From: Citrus sinensis
Taxonomy: Eukaryota > Streptophyta > Magnoliopsida > Sapindales > Rutaceae
Assembly (NCBI RefSeq): GCF_022201045.2
Contig: NC_068557.1
Span: forward strand, 24,529,501 to 24,593,500
Length of the DNA stretch: 64,000 bases
Reading direction: 5' to 3'
The notes under the pieces: generated by a model
What the model saw: the letters and a program-made list of their open reading frames with translations, nothing else
Databases searched by the model: none
What the model was told of the DNA's origin: nothing
In this document: one piece after another, positions 52,901-63,506 of the stretch
Layout of the letters: every line of letters begins with the position of its first letter
Position numbering within the stretch: the first letter of the stretch is position 1
Made by a program: the position numbers and the translations under genes

Positions 52901-55900
52901 CCCTTTTTCTTTCTTTTCTTCTTTTCTTTGAGTATGAATCGGTTGATGAGAGCCGGCCTAATTGATAAGAGTCTTCCATCTTCTTCGGGTGGTGATTCAC
53001 GTACGGTTTCATGGTGTTGCTGTGGACCTGTGGTACTCCGACATCACTAGTCTTGTGAGGTATCCAACCATCACCAATTCTCGACAGCAACAAGAAGTCG
53101 AGCCAATAGAGGTGGATACAGTAGCTCCTGGTGTACCTGGGGTACCCCATAATCAATGTTCCTTTGTAAAGTCTCATCAATTAGGCCGGCTTTCACTAGT
53201 TGGTTTGTACTCTACACATGAATGTCACTCTGTAAAGTTCGGAATCTCTTTACAAAATCACTCACTTCTCTTCCCACCTCGTGGACAGGGCACGCTCCTT
53301 TGGTCCAAGTAATATCTACAAGGTTCCAAGGAGCCCCAAATGAGAGGAAAGATGTATATGGGAAATTGGAATAAAAAAAAAGAGAAGAGAGAAAAATATA
53401 GAGAAACTAAACACATACTATGTTCGTTAAAAGAGTTTCATACTTGCACATCTTTACCATCAGCTGGGGTACTGCTCCCTCACTCACCATCAGCTACAAA
53501 CCAACCGTGCTTGTAACCCTTTTTCAGTATGGGATTTGTGGTCACTAGATTACCATGAACTTCCCATGTGGCAAAATAAGCAGTGGATAGGCCAGCGGGT
53601 TTTTTCAATTGATAGAGTCCCCTCAACTCCCTATAAGAAATATCCTGCACAAACACTTCTAACCACAGTACCTCAAAACCTGTAAGTAACCTCCAGCCAG
53701 GTAGGGATAACTGTCCTGGGCCAATTTTCATGTCACTAAACATCTTCTTAAAAAAATGTTGAAGGGGTAAACGAAGACCCAGATCGAAAAGATCGATGTG
53801 CAGGGCTATACCGTCAGATTTGGGATGCTCGGGATGCTCGCCTTTACGGAGTACCCTAAGCTGAACGCGGGAAGGTATATTGTATTTTAATCCTATCTAG
53901 GTCATCAAGGGTAGCCCTCCTACCCCCTAATGAGTGCAGCTTATGAGATTCAGAAGTGGAGGCACGGGGAGGCCTAGGAATGTTGATGGTAGAAGGTGAT
54001 TTGGTTTTAGGGTTTTTGGCTCGAGTTTTTCTGTGGGTTTGTTGGACGGGTAGCTTGCCTTTGGGTTTATATCTATGAGCGGGATTGGTTTGGGACAACC
54101 TACCACTCCCAGGACTACCCAAAGGGAACCTATCATCGTTGCTAATCGGGGAAATATTATGCTGAAAAAGAGGAGACAACGACCTATCACGTCTGCACAC
54201 AAGCCAAAAGGTTGTTACCAAGACAGTTAAGACCATATGTCCTTTCTTGCCACGCCTGCAAATCCCCAATAGCTTCAGCAGAGGTAGGGGGACCACCCCT
54301 CTAAGCCGAACACGTGAATGTGCCTTAAACTTGTTCTCCAAGCATATTTTGAAATACCCAAGTAGTGACACGTGTGAAGAATAAAAATATCTCTAACATG
54401 GCAGCAAGGAACACCGATGAAATAATGCTAGTTAGCACGGCAGTCAGGGTACACCTTATAAAATACTCAGGTTTAATTTTTATCACAATAGCCAACACAC
54501 ACACCACAAAAGCGGAGGTTTCTTCCACCTCCAGCCACCATTATTGAGAGCTTGTAAGCTCTCTAACCTGAGATAACCCAACTTTGACTTGAGTGTTGGA
54601 GTGTGGTCGCCGGTCATCTCTGGCTCCACCTTTGACCTCTTTCTCGTTGTTTTGCAGGTTTAAGGCGACTTCTCGAGCTTTCCGTATCTGGATTCAAACC
54701 TTTCACCATATCCACCCCCCTCTCACTCTTCCTTGACTCTTTAAAAACCTAAACAGTCCGTACAACTTGAACAAGCAGGGCACCCTACGTCCTAATAAAA
54801 AATAAATTCATTGTTCTTGGTTTGGTTTTGTGGCTTTCACTCACACACCCAAAATCCACTAAAAACAAGTTTCTTCTAACTTGGTAAAAAAATGTATGGC
54901 ATGGATGCTGAGCCCCTTAAAAGTGGAAGTCTTGCATGCAGGAAATCTGTATGTTTGTTTTTTGGACCCATCCTATCAAAGCATTTAACAAATTTGTACA
55001 CAAAGCTTGCAGTTTTTGTTGTGAAGAGGATCTGTGGCTTGTTTTTTAATCTGCCTTAGAGTTGTGTTATGTATAATTTGAAATATATAGGTGTCTCTAT
55101 AAACATATTAGACATTGACAGACACTGTCTACTGAATTTCATAATCTCTAATAATTATTCCAATTGTAGCAAGTTGCATTACCTCAATTTTTCCTTCAAG
55201 GACGGGTGTTTCACCAAAACTGGTTGAGAGTAACTCAAATGCCTCAATAAATGGTTGTACCAACATTTCCTGTGTAGAGATATACCTGACCGAATATGCT
55301 CGCAAATTTGTCTGTCATCTTGGATTACCATGATGCAACTTTGCCCAAGATATTTACTCTTCTTAACCAAATGAGGCTGGTATTTTCATGAGTTCATTTA
55401 TTACTGTATTACTGTAATTTCCATGAAAATGGTAATTATTTCAAAAAAAGATTTAAGTAATGAAACAACTTACAAAGGACAAATCTGTTTGACTGATATC
55501 TAGGGATGGTAATTGTACCAGCAAACCCGCCCAAACCCACCCGCCAAAACCCGCCCATTGCGGGTAATTTTACCCGTTGCGGGTGGGTTTAGTATTATAA
55601 ATGAAAACCCGCACATGGATGCGGGTGGGTTTGGTATTAACCTTATATCCGGTGGATACCCGCATGGATATCCACCAAACCCGCATTATTTTTTTCAAAT
55701 ATTTTTAATTTAATTTTAATCTAAAAATGTATAAAGAAAATAATGTCATTAATCAAATTACCAAATAGCCAAAAGCTCAAAGTTGTGTATGTGTGTATGT
55801 GTGTATGTGTGTATGTGGCCCATCTCTTATTCTAAAGTCATAACCTAAAGAAAACTAAAGGCATTTCCCTTCGAATTAGTATTTGAAAATATTAATTTTA

Positions 55901-56696
55901 ATTATTATTATAGGCATTGTGTTGGATGGGTGTTTATGATGGTGAATGAAATGAATATCTTCTCTTGGAGCTTATTTTAAATGATAATATGAAATGTAAT
56001 TATTATTTTTAGATACTAGTTTGTGTTTTTTAAATAGATTTGTGTAATTTATACTTAAATTTGAGAATTTGTGTTGAACTGATGTGGAAATTTTAATTTT
56101 TCATTTACATTGTTTAAATATAAAATTGAGTATGTTATATGGAATTTGAGGTTATTATTATAAATTTATATATTAAACATTTGTAATTTTAAATACGGAA
56201 ACCCGCAAAAAATCCGTCGGATACCATTGCGGGTTTGGTAATTGTTAAAACCCGCTGCGAGTTGCGGGTGGGTTTGATAATTTAAATTTTATGCGGGTTT
56301 GGGTTTGGTAATGGCAAACCCGCTACGGGCGGTGCCCATTGCCATCCCTACTGATATCTTTATACCTGTACATATCTACATATTTTCGAGTGTTTGATAA
56401 ATCTATAATTTCTAATTAGGTTATTCCATTATAACTCAGTGGTCAACTGATGTTTTGCAGTGACAAAATCTGTGTCAGTGGAGTTTGGTCGAAAGAAGGA
56501 TCCAGTTATATGTATTCTGTTGCATCCAGGCACTGTAGATACTGATCTTTCTCGGCCATTTCAGAGAAATGTTCCAGAAGGCAAGCTTTTCACCAAAGAA
56601 TTCTCGGTGCAGAAGCTGTTAAACATCATCAACAACATAAAGAGCCATGATAATGGCAAGTTCTTTGCATGGGATGGTCAAGAAATCCCTTGGTAG
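49904..56696 (+). CDS. Short-chain dehydrogenase/reductase, C-factor-like
   Basis: An NAD(P)-dependent oxidoreductase of the Rossmann-fold SDR family; substrate unknown. Six exons: 49904-50035, 51124-51276, 51692-51785, 51988-52070, 52240-52390, 56461-56696 (282 aa). Cofactor loop G35-A-S-R-G-I-G41 after VSLVQ; LDLTVES marks the acidic second strand; INASGIL replaces the usual NNAG; catalytic Y195-R-A-S-K199 with a serine at 178 or 183; HPGTVDTDLSRPF follows the active site, typical of CsgA/C-factor-like members. The Ser/Arg-rich first 27 residues could be a mitochondrial or plastid targeting peptide. Intron 5 is about 4.07 kb because two transposons sit in it, yet both borders (gtaaga, gttttgcag) are intact. 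The start was chosen because it gives the full N-terminus; an upstream ATG at 49900 is out of frame. Confidence 0.88.
52619..54866. mobile_element. TIR transposon (about 2.25 kb) in SDR intron 5
   Basis: The left end (gtttttagtggattttg, running on to aacaatgaatttat) matches the inverse of the right end over about 65 bp with few differences, for example ggtg(c/t)gtgagtgaaagccac. The interior has a pyrimidine-rich tract (about 52750-52930) and remnants of minus-strand coding sequence. No convincing target duplication was found, so the superfamily (Mutator-like or other) is open. The element sits in the sense intron of an otherwise intact gene. Confidence 0.7.
53480..54371 (-). pseudogene. Transposon gag-like/Transposase_28-type coding remnant
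   Basis: Two minus-strand frames (53856-54371 and 53480-53743) lie inside the TIR element. The second contains GWRLLTGFEVLWLEVF, then SYRELRGLYQLKK and KHGWFVADGE. This resembles the conserved block of the plant 'putative gypsy type transposon' family (Transposase_28), which usually ends W-x-x-x-FF-V-x-G. The first frame holds basic, Pro/Ser-rich sequence. They are in different frames and incomplete. The domain assignment is from pattern memory and is tentative. Confidence 0.4.
55501..56350. mobile_element. hAT-type MITE with 8-bp target duplication
   Basis: The termini are tagggatggtaattg and, inverted, tagggatggcaatgg. The 8-bp direct repeat ctgatatc abuts both ends exactly (55493-55500 and 56351-56358). 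TAGGGATGGCAA ends with an 8-bp duplication are characteristic of plant hAT elements. The subterminal regions are packed with aacccgc/gcgggt words in both orientations, as expected of transposase-binding sites; the middle is AT-rich and non-coding. It ends 110 bp before SDR exon 6. Confidence 0.92.
55785..55816. repeat. (GTGTGTAT)n microsatellite
   Basis: Four units of an 8-bp TG-rich repeat inside the hAT MITE. Confidence 0.8.
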
Positions 56697-56991
56697 TCCA
56701 TATTATACCTCTTTGCATATGCAAAAGGATGTAAGCTGGTATTGAATATGAAACTTGTGTGTCTCCAGTATTGGCACACATTAAACTCAGTTGATTGATG
56801 TGTGAACTCTGTTCAACATTTTTATATTTTGTTGTAGCTGATTTACGTGCTTGGATTGTTTCAGTTGTAAGCAGTTACCTGCTGGCCAACAATAAACTCT
56901 AAACAAATCCATTGCAGCGATACAAAAATAAGACAAGAATTGTTGGGACTGGCATTGTTCTTGACAACTTGAAAGCATATCATAAAAGGCA

Positions 56992-57157
56992 TAATGTGCC
57001 CATTTGTTTAATGTCTTGAAAGAAATTCTCTATGGAAAAAATGCGCAAAGGGGAGCGAAGGATAGCACAGTGACCAGTACATATCTTAATGTGCCCATTT
57101 GTTTAATGTCTTGAAAGAAATTTCTGTGGCAAAAATGTGCAAAGGGAAGCAAAGAAT
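56992..57157. repeat. Tandem duplication, 95-bp period
   Basis: The sequence taatgtgcccatttgtttaa recurs 95 bp later, followed in both copies by tgtcttgaaagaaat and a similar gcaaagggnagc(g/a)aag block. Non-coding, between the SDR gene and the next minus-strand gene. Confidence 0.8.
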
Positions 57158-57813
57158 AATTCTTCGATAAATGCTGAATCTGCAAACGGACTAGAGTGAT
57201 TTCATTAAAGCTAAATATAGATTACATGATTAATTGATTATTAATTAGTTAAGGTGACAAGTTGCATCGTTAAAAAACTGCAAAATCAAAAAAATAAAAA
57301 CAAAATCCATTCCATATTTGTTTTTTTGATAAGATTCGTGTTACAATATAATCAGTACTTGAAAGTATCAAATAATAATGTATGCACATGCACTTACATT
57401 TCAATTACTTAATAGATGATTTTGGCTTAATGCAGTTACATGTACCACATATATTCTTCAATCTTCCAACCACAACAATGGATAATAGTAGCTGCTATAA
57501 GTTGGTAGACACAAAACCAATGACATTGAAAATCTAATCATTCAGTACACTATAAAGATGTGCCTCCATAACTTAACCTAAGCCATGTTTCTCACATCCA
57601 AGATTCAATTGTACAGTGGGACAACAAGGAGATATGTTCTCATTCAACAAAAAAGTGATGGTAGATTAGTCCTGGCAACAAACAAGGATTAGACTTCTTG
57701 GGTTGCTAGGTTGATATGTGATAACTTCAAAGAAATCCTAGGGTGTAATTTCATTGACGTACTTGTTAAGTGATGCTTCAGCAGATCATCTGTAGCAGAT
57801 TAATAATTCCATT

Positions 57814-59316
57814 CTAACCACTTCCATCAAGTTCTCCATGAGAAAGAACGTGTGCCATGTATTTCTGCAAGTATAAAACAAAGTGAATAAGTTAGCAAGC
57901 ATTGGGGCAACTAAATCTACATCTATGCAGATGCTATAAATGGGTACAAGCTCCGACATTTCATTTTAGCTACTGTTAATAAACAAAATCAGAAAAGTAG
58001 ACAAGACTTGTAACATTGACAGAGACGTAGATGAACTGGAAAACAAAAGCCTAGTTTCTTCTGCAACAAAAATGAAGCACTTATTCCTTTAGGTCAGGAA
58101 ACACTTTGAGATTGATAATTTTGGGGTTGGAAAGTGAAGGCAACTAATAGGCATGTAAGGAGTAGGCCTATGAATTAATGCATTATAGCCGAAATGCATT
58201 GCTTCCATACAGAAAAATTGCGATTCTTACCAGCTTTCCTTTTCATGAAAGAGGATAAAAGCTACACAGTACAAAGAATAGTGCCACTCAAACAAGGAGC
58301 ATAAATTGGAGGTTCTCAATTCATACTCATATTTAACCTCAGTTGCACTAGTTGATGAGGATGCTGGTCAAGTTTCATGTTTATTTGCATCATACAGTTT
58401 AGAACACAAAAACTTAAAACATACAAGGCTTTTCAATATCACTGTTGTTCAAAGTGTAAAATGTAAACTAACAATCAACATGGCATTTCTTAATCTTCTC
58501 ACCCAAATTGAGTAGAGGCAGTTAAATTCAGTATTTATTCATAAAAGGAAGCTCTATTCAGGACGCTATTACTTGTCCTTTTAACCTCCCCATCCACAAT
58601 AATGCAACCAAACTTATAGTCCATCACAAGAACTCTAGAACTTACTGCATGATAAGCATATGGATCTTTCCCTTGACGCTCAAAGTGCTTAGCCATGATG
58701 CAATATTCAATTGGACCCCACTCTTCCGATTCAAAACAGTTGCCAAGAGCAGCTTTGTATAACTACAAATCAGATGTAATATCCAAAAGAAAACAAATAT
58801 GAAGCAGCCATATAAATTAATTTTTTACAACCATAAAACAAGACCTTTGCAAATGAAATGCTCACAAACCTTAGTTGTGTCTGTTAAGAGCTCAGTTCCA
58901 GCTGGGTATGATGCATAGAATTGGTCGCCTCTAGAATAACCAGCTCTAGTCCTGCAACGCCAAGAACGAAGAAAGTCCACCAAACAAAATGAGCAAAAAC
59001 AACAAAAACACCTAACAAAACAATTAGAAACAACAATTTTGCAAGAAAAAGTACCAAAAGTGATTAACCCCACCAATGACAAAAAAGCTAAAATAACAAA
59101 AACAAAAAATGAAAAGAGTAAGGGAAACATTAACATAAAAATAACTCAGATACAGTTTAACATTGTTAACGAATTTTAGAAAGCATGTGTGACTCACGTG
59201 TTGTTAGTGTAGGCATAGCTCAATACAGCAACAAAGCAGTAGAATCCAGTATAAGATACAATCCTGCGGAACTTTTGAATCTTGAGAATTTCTTTGCACG
59301 TTTCGTAGAGCATCAT
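57814..59316 (-). CDS. Small single-span membrane protein, conserved unknown
   Basis: Four minus-strand exons: 59198-59316, 58870-58951, 58646-58762, 57814-57864 (122 aa). The N-terminus MMLYETCKEILKIQKFRR is basic and amphipathic, followed by one membrane-spanning stretch (about residues 19-36, VSYTGFYCFVAVLSYAYT). The rest is hydrophilic with TRAGYSRGDQFYASYPAGTE, then YKAALGNCFESEEWGPIEYC and HFERQGKDPYAYH, ending GELDGSG. All junctions keep phase and use GT..AG. I recall close relatives across land plants annotated only as uncharacterised; I cannot assign a function. The layout would suit a small subunit or assembly factor of an organelle or ER membrane complex, but that is a guess. Either of the two initial Met codons could be used. 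Confidence 0.8.
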
Positions 59317-60852
59317 GTTTAATGGTATTACAAAATGTTACTTGAAAATAGAAATTTCTCTAAAGAGTTGCTGGTGCAGGCATTATATCGAACACCTTGT
59401 GTGCGTAATAGCCACGACGCTGCCCACCGCGATAGCTAATCACAATTTTCCAAAATGCAGTGGTTATTTTTATGGATAGTCGGTACCCACGGAGCCCAAA
59501 AGAGAAAGGCAAAACCAAACGTAAATTGGAAATTGAGTTTTATCGCTTGGATCCCCGAGTTTCTGCAGTATACTTTAACCAAAGCCACAGTTTGCCCATT
59601 TTTCTAAGAGGTCCCCGAGCCCGTCAGCAGCGCGGTTCAATTACTGGCTTACTGCCGGACCCTGTAAGCATGATTATTTAACCAGGCCTCTGCATTCCGT
59701 AGGTATACTAAAAACGCCCCTAAATCATTTTTACTTTTATTAAATGTTTAATATTTATATTTAAAATAAATAACTATGTTTGTAATATTTTAAAACACAA
59801 ATTAACAATTTTTTTTTCTTTTCAATTACTGCTTGTAAATATGAATAACAATTATTAGCATTCAAATCAACAAATCTTAATATCTTACGTGTGTTAAGAT
59901 TTGTATGAATTATTTAATCAACAATTACAAGTTTACAACTATGATTATTTATAATTGTCTTTGAAGTAATAAGACATTTGAAAAAGAATAGAACTATACT
60001 TTCAGAGCAATATTTCATCATTGGTTAATCTCCGGTGAGATTGACATTTATTCAATAGATAATGAGAAAAAAATAATTTAAGTTATTAAATTAACTATTC
60101 TATAAGTAAATGTCATATTTGGTATTTAGGTTGAAAAATATTAAAGTGTAGCATTGCTTGTTGAAAAATTATTGCGTTTATTAAACTTGAGTAGATATAT
60201 TATCGACGAAAGTAGAATTTTGAACCACATTTTTTGTCATATTAACATAAAGTACCTATTATATATAAACCGACAGTAGGATATAAAATCTATTTCGACG
60301 TCAAATTGAAAGCTTAAACCATTCATCCAACTAAAAGTTTATAATTACCGAATAAAGAAAAAACCACATTCTTTGCACTGCGAACAATAAGATAAAAGTG
60401 AATTATAAAAGAAAATGCTTGATAATTAATTGGAGTTCATGTCCAGTTGAGCATTACATATAATATCTCGGTGCATATTTTTCTTTCAATGAACATGATC
60501 TTTTGTTGCAATTTGAACCAAACTTCAACTAGATGTCTAAATGGGCCATTATTTTCAATTTTTCTATTGTTTGCCCGAATTTGGAAGTATCATTGTTTGC
60601 ACGATCAATGACTCAAATCGTGCGTACTCAATAGTCAATACAAATAAAAAATCACCGAGTCTTAGCCGCCAGCTTCAGTTTCTACACTTTCATGGTTATA
60701 ACGAACAGTTCACATTTTGTCATCTCTTGTCCACAAAAAACAGCCAAAAGTCCAAAGATGCTTTTCTCAAAAGCATTAGACACGAACCATCATCTCTCTA
60801 TATTACCAGAGAAACTCAAAGCCAGAAAAACACTGAACTGCCCATACCCAAA
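59317..60852. other. Intergenic region between divergent genes
   Basis: The minus-strand small membrane protein and the plus-strand carboxypeptidase diverge from here, so both promoters should lie within. The first 350 bases are less AT-rich and the rest strongly so. From 60541 the frame of the carboxypeptidase is open without a stop for 104 codons before the chosen ATG; this part reads unlike the family and is taken as 5' leader. Confidence 0.5.
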
Positions 60853-62211
60853 ATGAAGTCAACAACCACCATTTACTTTCTCTTCTGCTTCTTCTTCTTC
60901 CTCCATCACTCTCCATCCTCATCATCACTTCTCCCTAAAGAAGCCTTACCTACCAAATCCGGCTACCTGCCGGTGAACCCCGCCACGGGCTCAGCCATTT
61001 TCTACGCTTACTATGAAGCCCAAACACCTATTACTTCATCCCTCTCCCAAACCCCGCTTCTCATTTGGCTTCAAGGCGGCCCTGGCTGCTCTTCCATGAC
61101 GGGTAACTTTCTTGAGCTTGGCCCCTGGCGTGTTACTCTCTCTCAGAGGCAAAACGCCGAACAACTTTCTCTCAAACCCAATCCGGGTTCTTGGAATCGC
61201 ATTTTTGGTCTTCTTTTCATTGATAATCCCATTGGAGCTGGGTTTAGTTTTGCTGCAACAAATGATGAAATACCGAGAGATCAAATTTCTGTTGCTAAGC
61301 ATCTTTTCGCTGCGATTACTGGGTTTATTAATTTAGACCCTTTGTTCAAAAATAGACCTATTTATATTACTGGTGAGAGTTATGCCGGAAAGTATGTTCC
61401 TGCAATTGGGTATTTCATATTGAAGCAAAATAAGCAATTGCCGTCGTCAAAAAGAGTGAACTTGCAAGGAGTTGCTATAGGTAACGGGTTAACTGATCCG
61501 GCGACTCAAGTTGCCACTCATGCTCTCAATGCTTACTTTTCGGGGTTGATTAACGAGAGGCAAAAGGATGAACTGGAGAAAGCCCAAGGAGAGGCAATTA
61601 GGCTGGTTAAAATGGGGAATTGGAGTGAGGCAACAAATGCAAGAAATGAGGTCTTGGATTTGTTGCAAGACATGACAGGTTTAGCAACTTTGTATGACTT
61701 TAGTAAAAAAGTTCCTTACCCAACTGAATTGGTTACTAGGCTTTTAAGGATAGATGAGGTTAAAAAGGCCTTGGGAGCTAAGGAAACCATAGTTTTCGAA
61801 GACTGCAGTGATGTCGTTGGGGAAGCATTGCATGCAGATGAGATGAAGAGCGTGAAGTTCATGGTGGAATTCTTGGTGAGAAACACTAAAGTTTTGTTGT
61901 ACCAAGGGCATTTTGATTTGAGAGATGGTGTGGTGTCAACCGAGGCTTGGGTGAAGACAATGAAATGGGAAGGAATTGAGAGCTTCTTGATGGCTGAGAG
62001 GAAAGTTTGGAAAGTGAAAGAAGAGCTTGCTGGGTATGTGCAGAAATGGGGTAATTTAAGCCATGTTGTTGTTTTGGGTGCTGGGCATCTTGTGCCTACG
62101 GATCAGCCATTGAATTCTCAGATAATGATTGAAGATTGGGTTCTTGACAAGGGCTTGTTTGCTGCCAATCATCATAAGAAGCCACTTCCATCCAGTTTCA
62201 GATTACTCTGA
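60853..62211 (+). CDS. SCPL50: Serine carboxypeptidase-like protein (SCPL50-like, S10 family)
   Basis: A secreted alpha/beta-hydrolase of peptidase family S10; some plant members act as acyltransferases instead. One uninterrupted exon of 452 aa. A signal peptide is evident (MKSTTTIYFLFCFFFFLHHS). Then GYLPVNPATGSAIFYAYYEA, LIWLQGGPGCSS for substrate and oxyanion binding, nucleophile S176 in GESYAGKYVP, catalytic D355 in GHFDLRDG and H412 in GAGHLVP. All three triad residues are present, so hydrolase activity is plausible. The intronless structure fits the Arabidopsis SCPL50/51 group rather than the intron-rich acyltransferase clade. The ATG at 60853 was chosen because it starts the signal peptide; the frame is also open from an ATG at 60541. 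A polyadenylation-like aataaa lies at 62298-62303. Confidence 0.92.
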   Translation: MKSTTTIYFLFCFFFFLHHSPSSSSLLPKEALPTKSGYLPVNPATGSAIFYAYYEAQTPITSSLSQTPLLIWLQGGPGCSSMTGNFLELGPWRVTLSQRQNAEQLSLKPNPGSWNRIFGLLFIDNPIGAGFSFAATNDEIPRDQISVAKHLFAAITGFINLDPLFKNRPIYITGESYAGKYVPAIGYFILKQNKQLPSSKRVNLQGVAIGNGLTDPATQVATHALNAYFSGLINERQKDELEKAQGEAIRLVKMGNWSEATNARNEVLDLLQDMTGLATLYDFSKKVPYPTELVTRLLRIDEVKKALGAKETIVFEDCSDVVGEALHADEMKSVKFMVEFLVRNTKVLLYQGHFDLRDGVVSTEAWVKTMKWEGIESFLMAERKVWKVKEELAGYVQKWGNLSHVVVLGAGHLVPTDQPLNSQIMIEDWVLDKGLFAANHHKKPLPSSFRLL

Positions 62212-62782
62212 AGAAATTACATCATGTCATATGCTTCTAGTGCTATAATTTATTCTTGTATCGAGTGAATTCTGCAACCTTTATTCTATTCCCACTGAAT
62301 AAACTCAAGCAGCTTTAATTACAATTGATTATGTTCCACTAGCAATCATATCAAGTTTTGAGCATGAAAGCAAAAATCAAAATGTTAATCCCCTTTCGAA
62401 AAAAACCTTTGGGAAAAAGAAAAACATCGAAATATTGACATGTAATGGCGTTTGGAGGCGGATTTGTGAAGGAGAAATGAAGGGGGTTGTCTGAGAAATG
62501 ACTTCCACAAAACAACCCCAATCAAAGCACAAAATCCGTACTATGATGCCATAAAAAAGATTTAATGTAAACGGGGCTTCAAAAGGCAGGGCATCCTGCA
62601 GAAAACCTGCAGGCTTTTTCAGAGCCATTGATTTGTACTGCTCTTCCCCGATTTGCCTTCCGCCCCCATCTTCCGGATTTACTGAGAAAAACACAATCAG
62701 AGAAAGAAGAAATCACATGTATCTCGTTCATATTACTGCTATCGGTCGGCGTTTATAAGAGAAAACATAGAGTGGACGAGCA

Positions 62783-62790
62783 AAACCCTA
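62783..62790 (+). promoter_or_regulatory. Telo-box (AAACCCTA)
   Basis: One exact match to the plant telo-box, common near the start of housekeeping and ribosomal/snoRNA genes, placed 49 bp from the double G-box. A single 8-mer can occur by chance. Confidence 0.4.
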
Positions 62791-62838
62791 GGCTGTAGAT
62801 CGGTGCTTATAAAGGTTGATGGTTGATTCGACTCGACA

Positions 62839-62856
62839 TCACGTGAGCTCACGTGA
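62839..62856. promoter_or_regulatory. Perfect 18-bp palindrome with two G-boxes
   Basis: The sequence tcacgtgagctcacgtga is its own reverse complement and holds two CACGTG G-boxes separated by six bases (10 bp centre to centre). bZIP and bHLH factors bind G-boxes; with these flanks each resembles an ABRE/PIF-type site. It lies 650 bp upstream of the plus-strand gene at 63507 and just upstream of the possible minus-strand transcript. Confidence 0.75.
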
Positions 62857-63506
62857 GGCCTAAGACTCCGCTATGTTGATTTCTTCTTCTTTTTTTTTTT
62901 AAATACTAAGCGACAGGGGTGCATGTTGATGTTATTCTAATTAATTCATAATTTTAATATTATTTAAAAAAAAAATTAAGAGTTTATTATGTGGTAAGTA
63001 GTTGTGATCACTAAATCATTTTTTAGTAGCAAATGCAAGTTACAGAAAAATGGATAATATTTTTTTTCTACTAAAAGGAAAGAAACACAAATCGAAGGGA
63101 ACAGGCCATCGCCAGAAGATTAAAATCAGCTTGGCGCAGGGGGAAACCGAACTCTCTCAGTGCAGCAACTGACCCGTTTCCCGTTTGTTTTCGGTCGTAG
63201 AGATAGATATTAAAGCATCTCCCGCCTCTTGTCTTGATAACCTTTCTTTGTTTCTTTCTTATTTTTTGGACATTACTCTGCTGTAGCGGGTACACACCAC
63301 TCCGAATTCAGCAACTGGAAAATCAGGGCTATTACTTCCCTGTAACACTCTCTTCATCTCTTCAATTTCCACGTTTCCATCACAAAAATTCGAAATTTAT
63401 TTTTTTCAAATAAAAAAGAATTCATTTTCAATTTATGAGTGTTAGTGTTTTTGCGGGTGATGGTCGTTTAGGCATGTCCAGTTGTTTGCTGTAAATTCGT
63501 TTCAAA

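Larger units (their letters stand above)
62212..63506. other. Intergenic, possible short minus-strand transcript
   Basis: A minus-strand unit is hinted at: telo-box at 62783-62790, tataaac-like sequence at about 62754, and an open 50-codon frame at 62579-62731 (MNEIHVISSF...). A second minus-strand frame at 62377-62694 overlaps it. Neither resembles a known protein. The plus-strand gene that starts at 63507 has its promoter somewhere in this interval. Confidence 0.3.

Noticed and set aside
52730-53050. Phe/Leu/Ser-rich frames as membrane proteins
   Set aside because: The hydrophobicity comes from a pyrimidine-rich (TTC/CTT) tract, not from a conserved protein.
53856-54371. A 171-codon minus-strand frame as an independent host gene
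   Set aside because: It lies wholly inside a TIR-bounded element in an intron, has low-complexity basic/Pro content and no splice or family support. It is treated as a transposon remnant.
62377-62731. Minus-strand small protein genes
   Set aside because: Two overlapping short frames, neither with family resemblance; kept only as a possible transcript in the intergenic note.
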